NCBI GenBank assembly: GCA_934216155.1
Contig: CAKQBK010000084.1
Location: forward strand, 1-8,551
Length of the DNA stretch: 8,551 nt
Reading direction: 5' to 3'
Source: an uncultured Dialister sp.
GTDB taxonomy: Bacteria; Bacillota; Negativicutes; Veillonellales; Dialisteraceae
In this document: positions 6,363 to 8,551 of the stretch, one piece after another
How positions within the stretch are numbered: position 1 is the stretch's first letter
Layout of the letters: each line of letters begins with the position of its first letter
Made by a program: the position numbers and the translations under genes
Notes under the pieces: model-generated
Told to the model about the DNA's origin: nothing
Seen by the model: the letters and a program-made list of their open reading frames with translations, nothing else
The model's database searches: none

Positions 6363-6448
6363 AAATATATGGTGACTATTGGATGGTGAGTGGTGAAATG
6401 TGATTTCAGGCACCAGTCATTGGTCTACTGGTTACTGGTATATTTTTT
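6363..6448 (+). terminator. degenerate heptamer hairpin with T-run, possible terminator
   Basis: The ends AAATATA (6363-6369) and TATATTT (6439-6445) pair. The inner parts TGAGTGGTG (6387-6395) and CACCAGTCA (6411-6419) pair at 8 of 9 positions around a 15-base loop. The middle of the stem is poorly matched. Six Ts (6443-6448) close it. It looks like a decayed GTGACTG-type hairpin that could serve as a weak terminator between the two lipoprotein genes. A TTTACA (6457-6462) with TATGGT (6478-6483) could be a weak promoter, at 15-bp spacing. Confidence 0.35.
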
Positions 6449-6529
6449 CATAGATATTTACAAAATGATGCAGTATATATGGTGAGATAGGAAAAATAGG
6501 ATGTAACTCTAAGGTACTGCGATGCATAG

Positions 6530-6567
6530 AACCTGAGAATCCTGAGAAACCTAAGAACCTTGAGCAA
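6530..6567. repeat. diverged nonamer array
   Basis: About four 9-bp units, AACCTGAGA, ATCCTGAGA, AACCTAAGA and ACCTTGAGC, lie head to tail. They match the consensus A(A/C)CCTNAGA of the perfect array at 1-76. The array ends 9 bp before the AAGGAGGA ribosome binding site of the next gene. The remaining part of the gap (6449-6529) shows nothing else that I can support. Confidence 0.85.
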
Positions 6568-6593
6568 CCTGTATACAAGGAGGAATTAAAAAC

Positions 6594-7046
6594 ATGAAGG
6601 CACAATGGAAAAAATTGGCCTGTGTGGGACTTTTGGCTGTAGCAGCTGTTTTTTCTGGCTGCGGCAGTGAAAATAAAGTGGCAGTGATTGATTATCAGAA
6701 ATTGGAAAGTGAATCCACGAAAATCAAAGGCATTGAAGACGAAATTACGAACAAGGATAAAGAAATTCGGGACCGTCTGAACCAGGATTCCCAGAGTGGA
6801 CTTTCTGATGAAGAAATGCAGAAAAAAGTACAGTCTGCCCAGCAGGAACGGATGATTTTCATGCAGAGCAAACAGAAGCAGATTCAGTCCATGGTAGAAT
6901 CCCAGGCTGGTGCGGTTGCCAAGGAAAAGAATATTGGCATTGTAATGCACAAGAGAGCGGTACCAACCGGTGCGGTAGATATTACAGACGAAGTATTGGC
7001 TAAGATTGAAGGCACATCCAAAGCCGCTTCTTCTCAGTCTAAGTGA
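6594..7046 (+). CDS. short OmpH/Skp-like lipoprotein
   Basis: The 150-residue product begins with a lipoprotein signal and lipobox FSGC (Cys23). KVAVIDYQKLESES (28-41) is the Skp first strand and helix. A Glu/Lys/Gln-rich coiled-coil arm spans about 42-108. The closing block IGIVMHKRAVPTGAVDITDEV matches the last part of the OmpH protein at 4777-5292 (LSLVVDKSAV..GGTDITKEV). Both proteins also end in similar tails (KAAASESK and KAASSQSK), and both carry an SD-E-x2-K element in the arm (SDAEKEK, SDEEMQK). This supports duplication within the locus. Length is normal for Skp once the signal is removed, but lipidation is unlike E. coli Skp. AAGGAGGA at 6577-6584 with 9-bp spacing supports the start. 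lpxD follows 8 bp after its stop, so the two are almost certainly cotranscribed. Confidence 0.92.
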   Translation: MKAQWKKLACVGLLAVAAVFSGCGSENKVAVIDYQKLESESTKIKGIEDEITNKDKEIRDRLNQDSQSGLSDEEMQKKVQSAQQERMIFMQSKQKQIQSMVESQAGAVAKEKNIGIVMHKRAVPTGAVDITDEVLAKIEGTSKAASSQSK

Positions 7047-7054
7047 GGAATCAA

Positions 7055-8074
7055 ATGAAAAAAACAACAGCAGAATTGGCTGAGCTGGTAGGCGGAACTT
7101 TATATGGGGATGGTTCCGTTGTCATCGATGATGTATGCAGTGCAGAAAGCGCAGGTCCTTCTCATGTGACATTTGCCAGAGGTGTCTATGCAGAACACAT
7201 CGAAGAAATGCAAGCCGGCGTGATTCTTGTGGATGAACTCCCCGCTAAATACACGAAAAATTTAATTGTGGTTCCCGATGCCCGTCGCTCTTTTGGCGAA
7301 CTGATTGAACTGTTCCGTCCGGAAAACAAATTTGAACCAGGGATTCACGAAACAGCGGTCATCAGCCCGAAAGCCACCATTGGCAAAGATGTATGCATCA
7401 TGGCTTATGCGGTGATCGAAGAAGGCGCAGAAATCGGTGATGGCACAGTGATTTATCCATACGTGTATGTAGGAAAACATGCCAGAGTCGGAAAAGATTG
7501 CGAGCTCAATCCGGGCGCTGTGGTCCATGAAAATAGCATTCTAGGTGATCGGGTGGTTCTTCGTGCCCATGCAGTCGTAGGCGGACAGGGATTTGGTTTC
7601 TCCACCGATGAAAATGGACATCACCATCACATCCGTCAGCTCGGTCGCGCTGTCATCGGCGATGATTCCGAAATCGGTGCTTGCTCTACGGTGGATAATG
7701 GAGCCATGAATAACACCGTGGTTGGTAATGGGACTAAGATTGATAACCTGTGCCATTTGGGACACAATGTAGAAGTAGGAACAGACTGCTTCCTTTGTGC
7801 ACAAGTGGGCATTGCAGGCAGCACCAAAGTGGGTAACCATGTCATCATGGCAGGCCAGACCGGTGTCAATGGTCATATCACCATTGTAGACAATGCTGTC
7901 TTTGGTGGGAAAACCGGTATTATCGGTACTATCAAAGAACCAGGAACCTACCTGGGCTATCCAGCTAGAACTCACGCCCAGTGGGGAAGAGTGGAAGCGG
8001 CCCTGTCCCATTTGCCAGAGCTGATGAAAAAAGTTCGTCGCTTGGAAAAACAATTGGCAGAAAAAGAAAAATAG
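7055..8074 (+). CDS. lpxD: UDP-3-O-acylglucosamine N-acyltransferase LpxD
   Basis: LpxD adds the second acyl chain (from acyl-ACP to the 2-amino group of UDP-3-O-acyl-glucosamine) in lipid A synthesis in the cytoplasm. The 339-residue product has the N-terminal uridine-binding domain (about 1-98), then a left-handed beta-helix of hexapeptide repeats (about 100-290), then a helical C-terminus (about 306-339). Family motifs are visible: GGQGFGF (176-182), IGACSTVDNGAM (207-218), and NLCHLGHNV (231-239), where His237 matches the catalytic His of E. coli LpxD (His239 in AHNV). An HHHH run (189-192) sits in the loop after GGQGFGF. A GTG at 7043 is in frame but overlaps the upstream stop and has no ribosome site. 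The ATG at 7055 has GAGGA (7045-7049) 5 bp upstream and is preferred. The presence of lpxD implies that the organism makes lipopolysaccharide. Confidence 0.97.
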   Translation: MKKTTAELAELVGGTLYGDGSVVIDDVCSAESAGPSHVTFARGVYAEHIEEMQAGVILVDELPAKYTKNLIVVPDARRSFGELIELFRPENKFEPGIHETAVISPKATIGKDVCIMAYAVIEEGAEIGDGTVIYPYVYVGKHARVGKDCELNPGAVVHENSILGDRVVLRAHAVVGGQGFGFSTDENGHHHHIRQLGRAVIGDDSEIGACSTVDNGAMNNTVVGNGTKIDNLCHLGHNVEVGTDCFLCAQVGIAGSTKVGNHVIMAGQTGVNGHITIVDNAVFGGKTGIIGTIKEPGTYLGYPARTHAQWGRVEAALSHLPELMKKVRRLEKQLAEKEK

Positions 8075-8086
8075 AGCGTTTTATGT

Positions 8087-8121
8087 GCGGTGCTTACATA
8101 TTTGTAGGCACCGCTTTTTTT
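8087..8121 (+). terminator. strong intrinsic terminator after lpxD
   Basis: GCGGTGCTTACA (8087-8098) pairs with TGTAGGCACCGC (8103-8114) over 12 bp, including one T-G wobble. The loop is 4 bases and seven Ts follow (8115-8121). It starts 12 bp after the lpxD stop. This marks the end of the transcription unit and separates lpxD from whatever follows. Confidence 0.93.
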
Positions 8122-8123
8122 AT

Positions 8124-8159
8124 AGTGAGGAATTAGGAGTGAGGAGTGAGGAGTGGTGG
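8124..8159. repeat. four heptamers + AGTGGTGG, copy 3 (different downstream arm)
   Basis: Four heptamers, AGTGAGG, AATTAGG, AGTGAGG, AGTGAGG (8124-8151), are followed by AGTGGTGG (8152-8159). This is the same arrangement as at 3037 and 6280. Here the GGGGCGC hairpin is replaced by CGGCGAGC (8160-8167), which pairs with GCTCGCCG at 8223-8230. It starts directly after the T-run of the lpxD terminator. Confidence 0.85.
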
Positions 8160-8476
8160 CGGCGAGCCCTCGAATTGCTCTTAGGCCGATTGAACTCAAA
8201 TGGCATGATACCAGTTTATATAGCTCGCCGGGATGTGAAAGGGGATAGAGGTTTAGCTCATGTGAAACACTCTATATGCAAGGTTATTATTGTATGGCAT
8301 TGTATTTCTAACATAGTGGCTGCTCGATAATTCATATGACTATTATTTATCGTGAGATATTATAGGAAATCACGTAAATAAAATGCACGAATTTATGCGT
8401 GATTTAGCAAATATCCTTGCAAGGAGTTCCCAAAAATGTGGAATAAGCGGTAAGCTGCGTCCCCCCTTGGAGAAGT
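8160..8476. other. gene-free segment with several inverted repeats; possible structured RNA
   Basis: No convincing coding region was found on either strand. Four inverted repeats are visible. First, CGGCGAGC (8160-8167) / GCTCGCCG (8223-8230) is perfect over 8 bp. Second, ATAGAGGTTT (8245-8254) pairs with AAAC (8265-8268) and CTCTAT (8270-8275), giving a 10-bp stem with one bulged base. Third, AAATCACG plus TAAAT (8367-8379) pair with ATTTA and CGTGATTT (8391-8405), with a 2-base bulge. Fourth, TCCTTGCAAGGA (8414-8425) is a perfect 12-bp palindrome. An AAGGAG (8421-8426) precedes a five-codon reading frame, ATG to TAA (8436-8453, MWNKR). The segment may be an untranslated leader of the next gene, a small RNA, or decayed mobile DNA; the sequence does not decide. 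Confidence 0.45.
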
Positions 8477-8551
8477 AATGCTGTTAAGTTAAGGATTTGC
8501 GCCAGTAAGCATGATTTGGTTTGTGATTATAGGTTACTCAGGTTTCTCAAG
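8477..8551. repeat. 72-bp dispersed repeat, copy 2, running into a nonamer array
   Basis: Positions 8477-8548 align without gaps to 3109-3180 at about 81% identity. As in copy 1 the element runs directly into reverse-oriented nonamers (TTACTCAGGTTTCT), and it is cut by the window edge. In both places it lies downstream of a four-heptamer element in the same orientation, 4 bp away in copy 1 and about 318 bp away here. Confidence 0.8.

Noticed and set aside
7043..7054. GTG start for lpxD, adding four residues
   Set aside because: It overlaps the stop of the preceding gene and lacks a ribosome site, whereas the ATG at 7055 has GAGGA 5 bp upstream.
8155..8230. tRNA or tRNA remnant on the minus strand (GGCGAGC...GCTCGCCG followed by CCACCA, with an internal ATTCGAG)
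   Set aside because: The end arms pair, but the T-arm does not lie next to the acceptor strand and no proper D or anticodon stem can be drawn.
8085..8330. 81-codon + strand frame after lpxD
   Set aside because: It starts inside the lpxD terminator stem, runs through the heptamer repeats, and has no ribosome site or recognisable protein sequence.
8436..8453. Five-codon frame MWNKR after an AAGGAG, as a leader peptide
   Set aside because: Such tiny frames arise by chance. Without the downstream gene or a visible attenuator it cannot be called.

Overview
The window looks like chromosome from a diderm (outer-membrane-bearing) bacterium. The best guess is a Negativicutes-type Firmicute (Veillonella/Dialister/Acidaminococcus-like). 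This is inferred from a short BamA with three POTRA domains next to Skp/OmpH-family genes and lpxD, strong AGGAGG-type ribosome binding sites, and moderate-to-low GC. The genus cannot be fixed from the sequence alone.

All six or seven genes lie on the + strand and concern building the outer membrane. In order they are: a small single-span membrane protein with a Pro-rich periplasmic tail (305-880); bamA (1052-3031), the barrel-insertion machine; an unrecognised exported protein that reads like a reduced BamA, with POTRA-like repeats and a short beta-rich C-terminus (3375-4670); three Skp/OmpH-like periplasmic chaperone paralogues, one with an ordinary signal peptide (4777-5292) and two predicted lipoproteins (5308-6249, 6594-7046); and lpxD (7055-8074), the lipid A acyltransferase, closed by a strong intrinsic terminator (8087-8121). 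The set would supply protein chaperoning, barrel insertion and lipid A synthesis for one membrane. ompH and the long lipoprotein gene (15-bp gap) and the short lipoprotein gene and lpxD (8-bp gap) are tightly coupled. The other gaps are 106-344 bp and are full of repeats.

The intergenic DNA is the unusual part. Every gap longer than 100 bp carries short tandem repeats of two kinds. One is a degenerate heptamer (AGTGAGN / GGTGACT type), often arranged as hairpins. The other is a nonamer, A(A/C)CCTNAGA, with eight perfect copies at 1-76 and diverged arrays elsewhere. Three places show the same composite design: exactly four heptamers, then A(A/G)TGGTGG, then an inverted repeat. Two of these are 69 bp long and share an almost identical hairpin. 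A separate 72-bp sequence occurs twice (3109-3180 and 8477-8548, about 81% identical). Two heptamer hairpins begin at the stop codon of a gene with the same junction, TAGTTTGGT.

The last 390 bp hold no convincing gene but contain several good inverted repeats, so a structured RNA or the leader of a gene beyond the window is possible. lpxC, fabZ and lpxA, which follow lpxD in many diderm Firmicutes, are not present in the 477 bp after it.
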